From Clostridiales bacterium (GTDB lineage Bacteria; Bacillota; Clostridia; Christensenellales; Aristaeellaceae): a stretch of 46,883 nucleotides of DNA. Positions 14,668-22,513 of the stretch are shown here, piece by piece. The stretch spans positions 1-46,883 of the forward strand of contig JAHZHZ010000019.1 of NCBI GenBank assembly GCA_019419995.1, in the 5' to 3' direction. Below the pieces are notes generated by a model. That model made no database searches, was not told the DNA's origin, and worked only from the letters and a program-made list of their open reading frames with translations. Each line of letters starts with the position of its first letter. The first letter of the stretch is position 1. The position numbers and the translations under genes were made by a program.

Positions 14668-15496
14668 ACTGTTGCGCGCACACTTTGCCCGACTGTGGGG
14701 AGATAGAGTCTTCTGGCTGGGCGTTATAGGCATGGCAGTGTGTGGGGCGCTGGTCTGTCTGTCCAACTATCGCACACTGATGAAGTATCCTCAGGACGTG
14801 ACTATAGCGCTGGAAAATTTCTTTTTCTTCTTTTGCCCGGTGATCGGCCTGTTCATTTCTGTGGTCTTGAGTCTGTTTTTGGGCACCGAATATAGCGAAG
14901 GCACCATGCGCAATAAATTGATGGTTGGGCACCGGCGCGGCAAGATCTATCTTTCAAGTCTGCTGCTCGGCTATGCGGTTACTCTTCTGATCATGATTTC
15001 AGGGATGTTGATTGCATATTTGCTGGGTAAGCCGCTGTTTGGGCCCTTCCAAATGGCTCAGAAAGAATTGATGCAAATGATTTTTGCTGCTGTGATGATG
15101 AGTCTGAGTACGGCGTCCATCTGCGTGGCCATCTCCATGTGCCTTCAGAATCGGGCTGTGGCGGCGGTAACGAGCCTGGTAGTGATGCTCCTGATGATAT
15201 TTGCCAGCGCATTATTAGGTGGCCGGTTGGATGAGCCAGAGATCATTTCGGATGCCGTTGAGTTTGTGGATGGCGTCATGGTGCAGGGAGAATTGAGGCC
15301 AAATCCCAATTATCTGAGAGGTCCCTTGCGAACTGTGGCGGAATGGATCTATGATTTGTTGCCAGCAGGACAGGCGGCCCGGCTTTCCAATCTGGAAACA
15401 CAGCGATTGACTCGGCTACCGTGGATCTCTCTGTTGGTGTGCGTGGCCAGCAGTGCCGCGGGCTTTTGTCTCTATCGGAAAAAGGACATCAAGTAA
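14660..15496 (+). CDS. ABC-2 type permease
   Basis: A 278-residue membrane protein with about six helices; the first is near residues 16-36, and later ones include FFCPVIGLFISVVLSLFLG and LVVMLLMIFASALLGG. The segment EYSEGTMRNKLMVG is the conserved cytoplasmic coupling stretch of ABC-2 permeases. A soluble loop of about 70 residues (DEPEIISDAVEF...) precedes the last helix. I chose ATG 14660, just inside the end of the ATPase gene, giving translational coupling; the longer frame has no ribosome binding site. It lacks the large extracellular domain of BceB, so it is closer to BcrB/LanFEG-like permeases. Confidence 0.87.
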   Translation: MRRLLRAHFARLWGDRVFWLGVIGMAVCGALVCLSNYRTLMKYPQDVTIALENFFFFFCPVIGLFISVVLSLFLGTEYSEGTMRNKLMVGHRRGKIYLSSLLLGYAVTLLIMISGMLIAYLLGKPLFGPFQMAQKELMQMIFAAVMMSLSTASICVAISMCLQNRAVAAVTSLVVMLLMIFASALLGGRLDEPEIISDAVEFVDGVMVQGELRPNPNYLRGPLRTVAEWIYDLLPAGQAARLSNLETQRLTRLPWISLLVCVASSAAGFCLYRKKDIK

Positions 15497-15510
15497 ACGG
15501 GAGGAAAGAA

Positions 15511-16431
15511 ATGCTCTGGCTGTGGGGAGTTTGTGCAGCCCTTGCGCTGATTGCATGTGGATTGGTGGCTCGCCTGGCATTGCTGCGGCGGGATCTTAAT
15601 GATATTTGTGTGCAGTTGCAGCGCTTGCTGGAAGAGGACAGCAATATTTTAATTTCCACTTCCTCCGCTGATCGGGCCGTCCGGCGCCTTGCCGTACGGC
15701 TCAATGGTCAGCTCAGGCAACTGCGCGATGCCCGTAACCGCCTGGAGGGAGGTAAATTGGAGCTTCAGGAGGCTGTTGCGAACGTTTCTCATGATCTGCG
15801 CACGCCGCTGACCGGCATCTGTGGATATCTGGATCTGCTGGAACGGGAAAAAAAGAGCGAAACGGTGGCACGTTATTTGCAGATCATTTCCGGACGAGTT
15901 CAGGCGCTCAGGTCACTTATGGAAGAATTATTCCAGTATTCGGTAACGAATTCTAACCTCAAAGAGTTTAAAATGGAACGGGTTAACCTGGTCGCAGCGC
16001 TGGAAGAAAACCTTCTGGCAAATTATTCCGTTCTCGCAGCCCGGGGCATTGAACCGGAAATTGACCTCCCGGAAGCTCCCGTGTTCCGAATGCTCAACCA
16101 GGAGGCACTCAATCGGGTGTTATCCAATGTGATTTCCAATGCAGCCAAATATTCTGATGGAGACCTGCGCGTCGTTCTGACGCCGGACGGAAAACTCTGT
16201 TTTTCCAATGAAGCCAGGACTCTGGATGAAATTCAACTGGGACGCCTCTTTGACCGGTTTTACACCGTGGAGGCGGGTAATTGTGCCACGGGGTTGGGAC
16301 TTTTCATCGCTCGCACACTCATGCAGCGCATGGGCGGATCAATCTGGGCCATTTTTTCTAAAGGCCGCCTGGAAGTGCATCTATGTTTTCGGAAGGAGGA
16401 TGGGGAAAATGGGGAAAATGGAGAAAAATGA
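15511..16431 (+). CDS. Sensor histidine kinase with a single membrane anchor
   Basis: 306 residues. One membrane segment (about 3-22) is followed directly by a HAMP-like/coiled-coil linker, the dimerisation domain with NVSHDLRTPLTG (H94), the N-box NVISNAAKYS, and the G-box GLGLFIARTLMQRMGG. There is no extracellular sensor domain. Such kinases usually take their signal from a partner transporter, here encoded just upstream. GGGAGG precedes ATG 15511. The C-terminal run DGENGENGEK arises from a short repeated stretch at the junction with the next gene. Confidence 0.9.
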   Translation: MLWLWGVCAALALIACGLVARLALLRRDLNDICVQLQRLLEEDSNILISTSSADRAVRRLAVRLNGQLRQLRDARNRLEGGKLELQEAVANVSHDLRTPLTGICGYLDLLEREKKSETVARYLQIISGRVQALRSLMEELFQYSVTNSNLKEFKMERVNLVAALEENLLANYSVLAARGIEPEIDLPEAPVFRMLNQEALNRVLSNVISNAAKYSDGDLRVVLTPDGKLCFSNEARTLDEIQLGRLFDRFYTVEAGNCATGLGLFIARTLMQRMGGSIWAIFSKGRLEVHLCFRKEDGENGENGEK

Positions 16432-17083
16432 AGCGTGTCGGGTATATTTGCTGTTTACCCGTTCATCCACCCTGCTTTCTCGGGCCATTCACTTCTTTAC
16501 CGGAGATGGATTTACCCACGTTTCCATAGCCTTTGATGAAAGCCTGAAAACTCTGTGCAGCTTTGCCCGCAGGCATGAGGCGCTGCCGTTACCCGCCGGG
16601 CTGGTGCGTGAATCTCTGCAGAGAGGCTTTTACGAGAGTCACCGCTACATTTCCTGTGCGCTGTATGCCGTGAGTGTGGAAGCCGGTGCATTGAGGGGGC
16701 TTCGAAACAGGGCGGAAAGAATGTTGGCCTGTGGCAGGCGGTATCGCTACAATCTCTGGGGATTGCCTCTGTGCCGGTTGGGCATTGCCTGGAAGCGGCC
16801 CCGGCGCTATTTTTGCTCACAGTTTGTGGCGGAAATGTTGTCAGAGGAGGCTGGAATTTCAATGCCCAAGCTTCCCAGCCTGATGCGGCCGCAGGATCTT
16901 TCCCAGTTGAGGGGAATGAACTGCCTGTACCGGGGCAGGCTCTCTGGTCTGATGCATGATCCCCAGAGGCAATTTGGAGGGCAAATGTTGAATTTTGATG
17001 ATGTCAAGCCAAATAGCTTGACATCTTTGCGCTTTTGGCCTATAATAAATAGGCTGTCAAGTGATTTGGCTTGCGGGGGATGA
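16409..17083 (+). CDS. YiiX/NlpC-P60-like cysteine hydrolase
   Basis: About 224 residues. HFFTGDGFTHVSIAFD carries a histidine and YFCSQFVAEML a cysteine, in the permuted (His before Cys) order of the YiiX/YebB branch of NlpC/P60 enzymes. YRYNLWGLPLC between them is also typical. There is no signal peptide, so it would act in the cytoplasm or on lipid-linked substrates. The start overlaps the end of the kinase gene; ATG codons at 16400, 16409 and 16418 are in frame, and AGGAGG sits 9 bases before 16409. It is the last gene of the two-component/ABC operon. The last ~30 codons contain the promoter and operators of the next operon and may not be conserved protein. Confidence 0.7.
   Translation: MGKMEKNEACRVYLLFTRSSTLLSRAIHFFTGDGFTHVSIAFDESLKTLCSFARRHEALPLPAGLVRESLQRGFYESHRYISCALYAVSVEAGALRGLRNRAERMLACGRRYRYNLWGLPLCRLGIAWKRPRRYFCSQFVAEMLSEEAGISMPKLPSLMRPQDLSQLRGMNCLYRGRLSGLMHDPQRQFGGQMLNFDDVKPNSLTSLRFWPIINRLSSDLACGG
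17000..17025 (+). promoter_or_regulatory. Perfect inverted repeat over the ylxM-ffh -35 box
   Basis: GATGTCAAGC (17000-17009) and GCTTGACATC (17016-17025) are perfect 10-bp arms with the 6-nt loop CAAATA. The right arm contains the -35 TTGACA. It may serve as a repressor site, as a terminator hairpin for the upstream operon, or both. Confidence 0.6.
17018..17046 (+). promoter_or_regulatory. Consensus promoter for ylxM-ffh
   Basis: TTGACA (17018-17023), a 17-bp spacer and TATAAT (17041-17046), both perfect. It lies inside the 3' end of the preceding coding region. Confidence 0.9.
17057..17074 (+). promoter_or_regulatory. Second operator copy downstream of the ylxM-ffh promoter
   Basis: The reverse complement of this 18-mer matches 17004-17021 at 15 of 18 positions. 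The two copies lie in opposite orientation with starts 53 bp apart, about five helical turns, bracketing the promoter. Confidence 0.5.
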
Positions 17084-17087
17084 GCGT

Positions 17088-17444
17088 ATGGCGGATGTTG
17101 AGGCTCGGGTGGAGCTGACTTGGCTGATGGATTTTTACGCACCGCTACTCACAGAGCACAGGCGGGAAGTGATGCGCCTGTACTGCGAGGAGGATCTCTC
17201 CCTGGCAGAGATTGCCCAACAGATGAAAATTACCCGCCAGGGAGTGAGCGACGCCCTGAAGAAGGCTCGCGCTCAACTGGAGGATTATGAGAATAAACTG
17301 GGCCTTGCGGCCCGATATCGTGCACTGGGAGATTCGGCGCAACGCTGTCTGAAAGCTCTGAATTGCATGCGCCCCACAGGGGAGGATGCGACTTATCTGG
17401 AGGCGGCCCGGCGCGCTCTGGAAAATATCATCAGCGAGAGGTGA
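17088..17444 (+). CDS. ylxM: YlxM/p13-like DNA-binding protein
   Basis: 118 residues. The N-terminal 65 form a sigma-region-4-like helix-turn-helix: LTEHRREVMRLYCEEDLSLAEIA, then MKITRQGVSDALKKARAQL. YlxM is the conserved partner encoded just ahead of ffh in Firmicutes and is linked to SRP function, though its exact role is unsettled. The ATG at 17088 has GGGGGA upstream. It lies 8 bp from the ffh start. Confidence 0.9.
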   Translation: MADVEARVELTWLMDFYAPLLTEHRREVMRLYCEEDLSLAEIAQQMKITRQGVSDALKKARAQLEDYENKLGLAARYRALGDSAQRCLKALNCMRPTGEDATYLEAARRALENIISER

Positions 17445-17451
17445 GAGTGGC

Positions 17452-18804
17452 GTGGCATTTGAAGGATTAACCGATAAATTGCAGGGGGCCTTTAAAAAGC
17501 TTTCCAGCAAGGGTAAGCTTACGGAGGCGGATGTCAAGGTAGCGATGCGCGAAGTGCGCATGGCGCTGTTGGAGGCGGACGTCAATTTCACCGTCGTGAA
17601 GGATTTTGTCAAAAAAGTCACCGAGCGGGCAGTGGGTTCGGATATCCTTTCCAGCCTCACCCCGGCGCAGCAGGTCATTAAAATTGTCAATGAGGAATTA
17701 ACCCAGCTCATGGGTGGAAGTAACGCCAAGTTGACATACGCGCCCCAGGCACCTACCATTTACATGCTCTGCGGCCTTCAGGGCGCAGGCAAGACCACTA
17801 TGGCGGGCAAGCTGGGCAACATGATCAAAAAAGGCGATAAAAAGCCCCTGCTGGTGGCCTGTGACGTCTATCGCCCGGCAGCCATTAAGCAGCTGCAAGT
17901 GGTTGGCGGACAGGTAGGTGTGGAGGTATTTGAGCGGGGTCAGGGCAATCCGGTGGAGATTGCCAGGGAAGCTGTAGAGTACGCCCGCTATTATGGCCGG
18001 GATCCGGTGATTATCGATACCGCGGGCCGGTTGCACATTGATGAAAACCTCATGCAGGAATTGCGGGATGTGCGTGATACGGTGCACCCGAAGGAGATCC
18101 TGCTGGTGGTGGACGCCATGACCGGTCAGGACGCGGTAACCGTAGCCAAGACCTTCAATGACGCTTTGGGCGTGGATGGCGTGATTCTCACCAAGCTGGA
18201 CGGTGATACCCGCGGCGGCGCGGCCATTTCCGTGCGCGCCGTGACAGGCAAGCCCATCAAGTTTGCCGGCGTGGGCGAAAAACTGACGGATATTGAACCC
18301 TTCCATCCCGACCGCATGGCCAGCCGTATATTGGGCATGGGCGATGTGTTGTCTCTGATTGAAAAGGCGCAGGAGAGCTTTGACGAGCAGCAGGCGGTGG
18401 ATCTGACTCGGAAGATGCGCACCAATGCCTTTACTCTGGAGGATTATCTGGAGCAGATGAAGCAACTCAATAAAATGGGTTCCATTACGGATGTGCTCAA
18501 GATGATTCCTGGATTGGGCAGCAAGATCAAGAGCGTAGATATTGACGAAGATAAGATGATCAAGGCCCAAAAGAAAAATGAAGCCATCATCCTTTCCATG
18601 ACCCGCATGGAGCGGCGCAATCCGGACATTTTAAATGCCAGCCGCAAACGGCGGGTTGCTGCCGGAAGCGGTACAACTGTGCAGGAAGTCAACCTGTTGC
18701 TCAAGCAGTTTGAACAGGCCAAGGAAATGATGAAGAACATGATGGGCGGCATGCGCAAGGGGCGCTTGCGGAAAATGCCCTTTGGCGGAAAAGGCGGAAT
18801 GTAG
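17452..18804 (+). CDS. ffh: Signal recognition particle protein Ffh (SRP54)
   Basis: A 450-residue GTPase that with the SRP RNA delivers nascent membrane proteins to FtsY. The N domain starts AFEGLTDKLQGAFKKL; the G domain has G1 GLQGAGKTT, DTAGRLH and TKLDGDTRGG; the methionine-rich M domain runs from about residue 300 to the end (QMKQLNKMGS, MIPGLG, EMMKNMMGGMRKG). The start is GTG at 17452, with GAGAGGTGAG upstream and no other in-frame start before VAFEGL. Its RNA partner is at 9.3-9.5 kb. Confidence 0.97.
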   Translation: MAFEGLTDKLQGAFKKLSSKGKLTEADVKVAMREVRMALLEADVNFTVVKDFVKKVTERAVGSDILSSLTPAQQVIKIVNEELTQLMGGSNAKLTYAPQAPTIYMLCGLQGAGKTTMAGKLGNMIKKGDKKPLLVACDVYRPAAIKQLQVVGGQVGVEVFERGQGNPVEIAREAVEYARYYGRDPVIIDTAGRLHIDENLMQELRDVRDTVHPKEILLVVDAMTGQDAVTVAKTFNDALGVDGVILTKLDGDTRGGAAISVRAVTGKPIKFAGVGEKLTDIEPFHPDRMASRILGMGDVLSLIEKAQESFDEQQAVDLTRKMRTNAFTLEDYLEQMKQLNKMGSITDVLKMIPGLGSKIKSVDIDEDKMIKAQKKNEAIILSMTRMERRNPDILNASRKRRVAAGSGTTVQEVNLLLKQFEQAKEMMKNMMGGMRKGRLRKMPFGGKGGM

Positions 18805-18825
18805 TCTGTTCACACCTTCTGCGCA

Positions 18826-18847
18826 GGAATCGCCCAGAAGCGATTCC
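18826..18847 (+). terminator. Hairpin between ffh and rpsP
   Basis: GGAATCGC / GCGATTCC, a perfect 8-bp stem with a 6-nt loop, without a T-run. A second small stem (TACGG/CCGTA near 18863-18877) follows. It could be a processing site or part of an rpsP leader. Confidence 0.4.
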
Positions 18848-18917
18848 ATTGAACCTAATAACTACGGCAAGTCCGTAATTATATCCATCACCTGAAGATT
18901 GTTAGGAGGAAACTCAA

Positions 18918-19157
18918 ATGGTTAAGATTCGTCTCAAGAGAATGGGCATGAAGAAAAAGCCTTTCTATCGCCTTGTGGTTACCGACAGCCGCAATCCCCG
19001 TGACGGCCGCTTCATCGAAGAAATCGGCTATTACAATCCCGTTTCTGAGCCCGTGGATCTGAAGATCGATGCGGAGCGCGCCAAGTATTGGCTCGGCACC
19101 GGCGCTCAGCCCACCGACACCGTCCGCGGCCTGCTGAAGAAGGGCGGAGTCCTGTAA
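18918..19157 (+). CDS. rpsP: Ribosomal protein bS16
   Basis: 79 residues, a full-length S16 with the usual start VKIRLKRMGMKKKPFYRLVV and the middle DSRNPRDGRFIEEIGYYNP. It binds 16S rRNA during 30S assembly. TAGGAGG precedes the ATG. The order ylxM-ffh-rpsP-khpA is the conserved Firmicutes one. Confidence 0.98.
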   Translation: MVKIRLKRMGMKKKPFYRLVVTDSRNPRDGRFIEEIGYYNPVSEPVDLKIDAERAKYWLGTGAQPTDTVRGLLKKGGVL

Positions 19158-19159
19158 GC

Positions 19160-19387
19160 ATGTTGGAATTGGTTAAGTATATCGCTACCTCTCTGGTAGA
19201 TAAGCCGGAAGCCGTGGATGTGCGCGAAGTGGAGAACGAGGAAGGCATCGTAATCGAATTGCGCGTAGATCCGGAAGACATGGGCAAGGTGATCGGCAAG
19301 CAGGGCCGCATTGCGAAGGCGATTCGCACGGTGGTCAAGGCTGCTTCTGCCAAGAGCCCCAAGCCGGTGTTCGTGGAGATTATCTAA
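19160..19387 (+). CDS. khpA: KH-domain RNA-binding protein KhpA
   Basis: 75 residues, essentially one KH domain. The nucleic-acid-binding GXXG loop is GKQG in DMGKVIGKQGRIAKAIRTVV. KhpA works with KhpB in post-transcriptional control and cell-size regulation in Firmicutes. The ATG is 2 bp past the rpsP stop, so translation is probably coupled. A terminator follows. Confidence 0.95.
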   Translation: MLELVKYIATSLVDKPEAVDVREVENEEGIVIELRVDPEDMGKVIGKQGRIAKAIRTVVKAASAKSPKPVFVEII

Positions 19388-19400
19388 GGTAAGGCTTGCG

Positions 19401-19426
19401 CCGTCGCTCCTTGAGCGGCGGTTTTT
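19401..19426 (+). terminator. Terminator of the ffh-rpsP-khpA operon
   Basis: CCGTCGCTC and GAGCGGCGG pair (one G-T) around a CTT loop, followed by TTTTT. Confidence 0.85.
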
Positions 19427-19565
19427 CTATATTCTTTTTGCGAATTCGACATATTTTTATCAAACAGTCAAAAGGAACAAAAATAAGTTGAAAATTAAGA
19501 AAAAGTGCCAAGTGTCCTTTTCTGAATATGTAAAATCTGATAGTATAAAATCATAGAGGTGTTCA

Positions 19566-20270
19566 ATGATTGAGAAAAATAGGGGCACCCAAGCGGGTGA
19601 ACGTGAAGAAATGAAGAGCGATCAGAACGTTCAACGAACGATGCGTGCCAGAATGCCTCAGCCGCCGGATTGGGTGTTGGTACAGAGCCGGATCATCCGG
19701 GTGGAACGGGGCGAGGCGCTACTCAATAGCGGCGATTTATTGCGGTATGTGTATATTGTGCGCCGGGGCCGCGTGATCATTTGCAGTATCAGTGAGAGTG
19801 GCCGGGAGAGTAAAGTTGTGATGGTGCCTGAAGGCGGAGTGGTGGGGGAAATGGAGGCCATTGCCGAGGTGGATGGAGTTGTATATTCGGCCAGAGCCTT
19901 TGAGGAATGCGAACTGCTGCGGGTACCCAAGGAGTCCTTTTTGCGCTGGGTGCATGGTGATTTTCGAGCCTGTTGGGGCTTGACGCAGATGCTGGCGGAA
20001 AAGTTGTATGCGGCTTCGCTGCAATCCAGCCAGTACACGGGTTCCGATGCCATGGAGCGATTTGTGGCACAACTTTTTCAGCTGGGTACCGGTCGAATCA
20101 ATTATACACGCCAGGAGCTGGCAGAAGCCTGTTCTGTGAGCCTACGAACGATCAATCGCTGTGTCAGGCGATTGCTGGAGGAGGGAGCCATTACCCTCAG
20201 CCGAGGCAAAATTGAGATTTCCCAGAGCCAGCATGAAGCTCTGGAAAGGCGCATGAACGATCATCTTTAA
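19566..20270 (+). CDS. Crp/Fnr-family transcriptional regulator
   Basis: 234 residues. Residues about 45-150 form the cyclic-nucleotide-binding beta-roll (GEALLNSGDLLRYVYIVRRGRVII, then VPEGGVVGEMEAIA). The C-terminal Crp winged helix reads YTRQELAEACSVSLRTINRCVRRLLEEGAI. No cysteine set for an Fe-S cluster is present, so it is not an oxygen sensor of Fnr type; the ligand is unknown. AGAGGTG precedes the ATG. It ends 14 bp before the nucleoside hydrolase gene and is probably the local regulator of the salvage module that follows. Confidence 0.85.
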   Translation: MIEKNRGTQAGEREEMKSDQNVQRTMRARMPQPPDWVLVQSRIIRVERGEALLNSGDLLRYVYIVRRGRVIICSISESGRESKVVMVPEGGVVGEMEAIAEVDGVVYSARAFEECELLRVPKESFLRWVHGDFRACWGLTQMLAEKLYAASLQSSQYTGSDAMERFVAQLFQLGTGRINYTRQELAEACSVSLRTINRCVRRLLEEGAITLSRGKIEISQSQHEALERRMNDHL

Positions 20271-20284
20271 AGGGGGTTGAACCG

Positions 20285-21241
20285 GTGTACAACGTAATAA
20301 TGGATTGTGATCCCGGCCATGACGACGCCATTGCCCTGCTGCTTGCATCCAGGGCAGAGAATATCCGCATTCTGGGTGTGACCACGGTGGCGGGAAACAG
20401 CTATTTGGAGAATGTGACCCGCAATGCGCGCAAGGTGCTGGATTACGCAGACGTGACGGATGTTGATGTCTATGCGGGAGCTCAAAAGCCGATGATGCGC
20501 GAACTCTATCGCCTCACTGGGGCCATCATACACGGGGAGGACGGCTTGGGTGGTCCGAAAATTCCGGATGCGGTGACGCCGGTGCGATCAGAGCATGCGG
20601 TGGAATTTATGATCCGGACCCTGCGTTCGAGCCGGGAAAAGGTGGTGCTGATTCCCACGGGACCACTGACCAATATTGCCATGTTACTTCTACAGGCGCC
20701 AGATGTGAAAGAAAAGATTGACAGGATTGTCATTATGGGCGGCGCGATTTACGATCCGGGCAATGTAACTTCCGCCGCAGAGTTCAACATCTATCAGGAC
20801 CCGGAGGCGGCGCGCATTGTATTTCAGAGTGGATGCAATATTTATTTAAATACGCTGGATATTTCCATGAAGGCGGTGTTTTATCAGGAGGACAAGGAGC
20901 GCATACGCGCTCAAGGGGGGAAGATTCCTACCTTCGTGGCGGAACTACTGGACTTCTTTGGCGCGACGCATGTGGAACATTTCGGATTCTTTGCCTGTCC
21001 CATCCATGATGCGCTGTGCGTAGGCGTTCTGATGGACGATCAGTTGGTGGAGTGGGAGAGGACCTATGTGGATATTTCCTGTGCGGAGGAGTTGACCCGC
21101 GGTGAGACGGTGGCGGATCTGTGGAAGGTGACTGGAAACGAGCCTAACTGTTACATCTCCAAAAAGGTAAACCGCGAGCGTTTTGTGGATCTGATCAGCA
21201 ACTATATGGGCAAGCCCTATATTTCCAAGGGCGGCATCTAG
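20285..21241 (+). CDS. Inosine-uridine-type nucleoside hydrolase
   Basis: 318 residues. The calcium-binding signature DCDPGHDDA is at residues 7-15, with PTGPLTNIA and CPIHDALCVGVL supplying the other conserved sites. It splits ribonucleosides into base and ribose in the cytoplasm. The start is GTG at 20285, with AAAGGGGG upstream. The gene follows a Crp-like regulator and precedes a complete nucleoside importer, so it probably hydrolyses what that importer brings in. Base preference cannot be read from the sequence. Confidence 0.93.
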   Translation: MYNVIMDCDPGHDDAIALLLASRAENIRILGVTTVAGNSYLENVTRNARKVLDYADVTDVDVYAGAQKPMMRELYRLTGAIIHGEDGLGGPKIPDAVTPVRSEHAVEFMIRTLRSSREKVVLIPTGPLTNIAMLLLQAPDVKEKIDRIVIMGGAIYDPGNVTSAAEFNIYQDPEAARIVFQSGCNIYLNTLDISMKAVFYQEDKERIRAQGGKIPTFVAELLDFFGATHVEHFGFFACPIHDALCVGVLMDDQLVEWERTYVDISCAEELTRGETVADLWKVTGNEPNCYISKKVNRERFVDLISNYMGKPYISKGGI

Positions 21242-21253
21242 TGGAACGCTTTT

Positions 21254-21272
21254 GCGCCGGGAAGAACGGCGC
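21254..21272 (+). promoter_or_regulatory. Small stem-loop before the BMP-family binding-protein gene
   Basis: GCGCCG / CGGCGC with a 7-nt loop, between the hydrolase stop and the AGGAGG of the next gene. Its role is unknown. Confidence 0.35.
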
Positions 21273-21304
21273 CGGTATAAAACAATGATAGGAGGTAGAC
21301 CTAA

Positions 21305-22384
21305 ATGAAGAAGCTCTTTACACTGATTCTTGTGCTTGCAATGTCGCTGACAGTATTTGCAGGCGCGGCAACGGCTCAAGAGGCCCCCTTAAAGGTGATC
21401 TGCCTGCTCAACGGCACGTTGGGAGACAAGTCCTTCTTTGATTCCGCAGCGGCGGGCATTGATCTGATCAATGAGAATGTGGAGAATGTGGAAGCCAGTT
21501 ATGTGGAAATGGGCTATGATTCCTCGGTGTGGGCCACCACGCTGGCAGATGTGTCGGAGGGCGATTACGACATCATCATCGTAGGTACCTATCAGCTGCA
21601 GGACGCGCTTCAGGAGATTGCGCCCCAGTACCCGGACAATCGTTACATCATTTTTGACTCCAACGTGGATTATTCCGCTGGCGACTGCGAAAATGTATAC
21701 TCGATCTCCTTCAAGCAGAACGAGGCTTCCTATCTGGCAGGAGCGTTGGCTGCCATGTTGGCCGAGCAGGAGGGAAAGGACATCATTTCCGCCGTGGGCG
21801 CAATGGAAATTCCGGTAATTAACGACTTTATCGTGGGCTACATTCAGGGCGCGACAGACTACAATCCGGATATCAAGGTCATTACTTCTTATGTAGGCAA
21901 CTTCAACGATACAGCCATTGCAAAGGAACTGGCCGAGATCCAGATCCGGAACGGATCCTGCGTGTGCTTTAACGTTGCTTCTCAGGCGGGCCTAGGCATG
22001 ATCGAGGCGGCCGCGGCGGGAGATGTGTATGCGATTGGCGTGGATGCGGATCAGGCGGAAGCGCTGGCTGCGGATGGAAGGAGCGACTTCGCAGAGCACA
22101 TCGTATCCTCTGTAATGAAGAACATCGACCAGGTGTTGCTGCTGTCGGTGCAGCGCCATGTGGAGGGAACTTTACCCTATGGCACCGAAGAGGCGCTGGG
22201 AATGGCGGAGAAGGCCGTGGGTCTCGCGGATGCGAATCAGTATTATGAGAGCATGACCACGGAAGAGATGCGCACGGGCATTGTGGAACTGGCCGAAAAG
22301 ATCAACAGCGGAGAAATTGAGGTTAAGACCGCTTTTGATGCTGAACTGGATGTAGCGGCCTATATTTCTGCGGTTGCGCCGTAA
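21305..22384 (+). CDS. BMP-family (nucleoside) ABC substrate-binding protein
   Basis: 359 residues. The signal peptide MKKLFTLILVLAMSLTVFAG ends at TAQEA. The mature part is a Med/BmpA-type fold: ICLLNGTLGDKSFFDSAAAGI, IIIVGTYQLQDAL, RYIIFDSNVDY and NEASYLAGALAAMLA, the last being the family hallmark. These proteins bind purine nucleosides. There is no obvious lipobox cysteine, so how it stays at the surface is unclear. AGGAGG precedes the ATG. Two stem-loops separate it from the ATPase gene. Confidence 0.92.
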   Translation: MKKLFTLILVLAMSLTVFAGAATAQEAPLKVICLLNGTLGDKSFFDSAAAGIDLINENVENVEASYVEMGYDSSVWATTLADVSEGDYDIIIVGTYQLQDALQEIAPQYPDNRYIIFDSNVDYSAGDCENVYSISFKQNEASYLAGALAAMLAEQEGKDIISAVGAMEIPVINDFIVGYIQGATDYNPDIKVITSYVGNFNDTAIAKELAEIQIRNGSCVCFNVASQAGLGMIEAAAAGDVYAIGVDADQAEALAADGRSDFAEHIVSSVMKNIDQVLLLSVQRHVEGTLPYGTEEALGMAEKAVGLADANQYYESMTTEEMRTGIVELAEKINSGEIEVKTAFDAELDVAAYISAVAP

Positions 22385-22398
22385 TTGGACAGGCGAAG

Positions 22399-22478
22399 CG
22401 GGCGAGGGAGATATTCTTACCTCGCCCGAATGATTTGCTGTCACCTTCTGTAACGCCGGGGGGCTGAGGTGTCCCCCC
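22399..22478 (+). promoter_or_regulatory. Two stem-loops after the nucleoside-binding-protein gene
   Basis: 22399-22428 is a 9-bp perfect stem (CGGGCGAGG / CCTCGCCCG). 22458-22478 is GGGGGG / CCCCCC. There is no T-run after either. Same position in the operon as the stem-loops of the sugar and tryptophan-type importers. Confidence 0.6.
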
Positions 22479-22513
22479 AATTTGCTCTGGAGCCATGGGA
22501 AAGGATGCGAAAA

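Noticed and set aside
17698..18570. A 290-residue minus-strand frame within ffh
   Set aside because: Antisense to a full-length, conserved ffh; no ribosome binding site.
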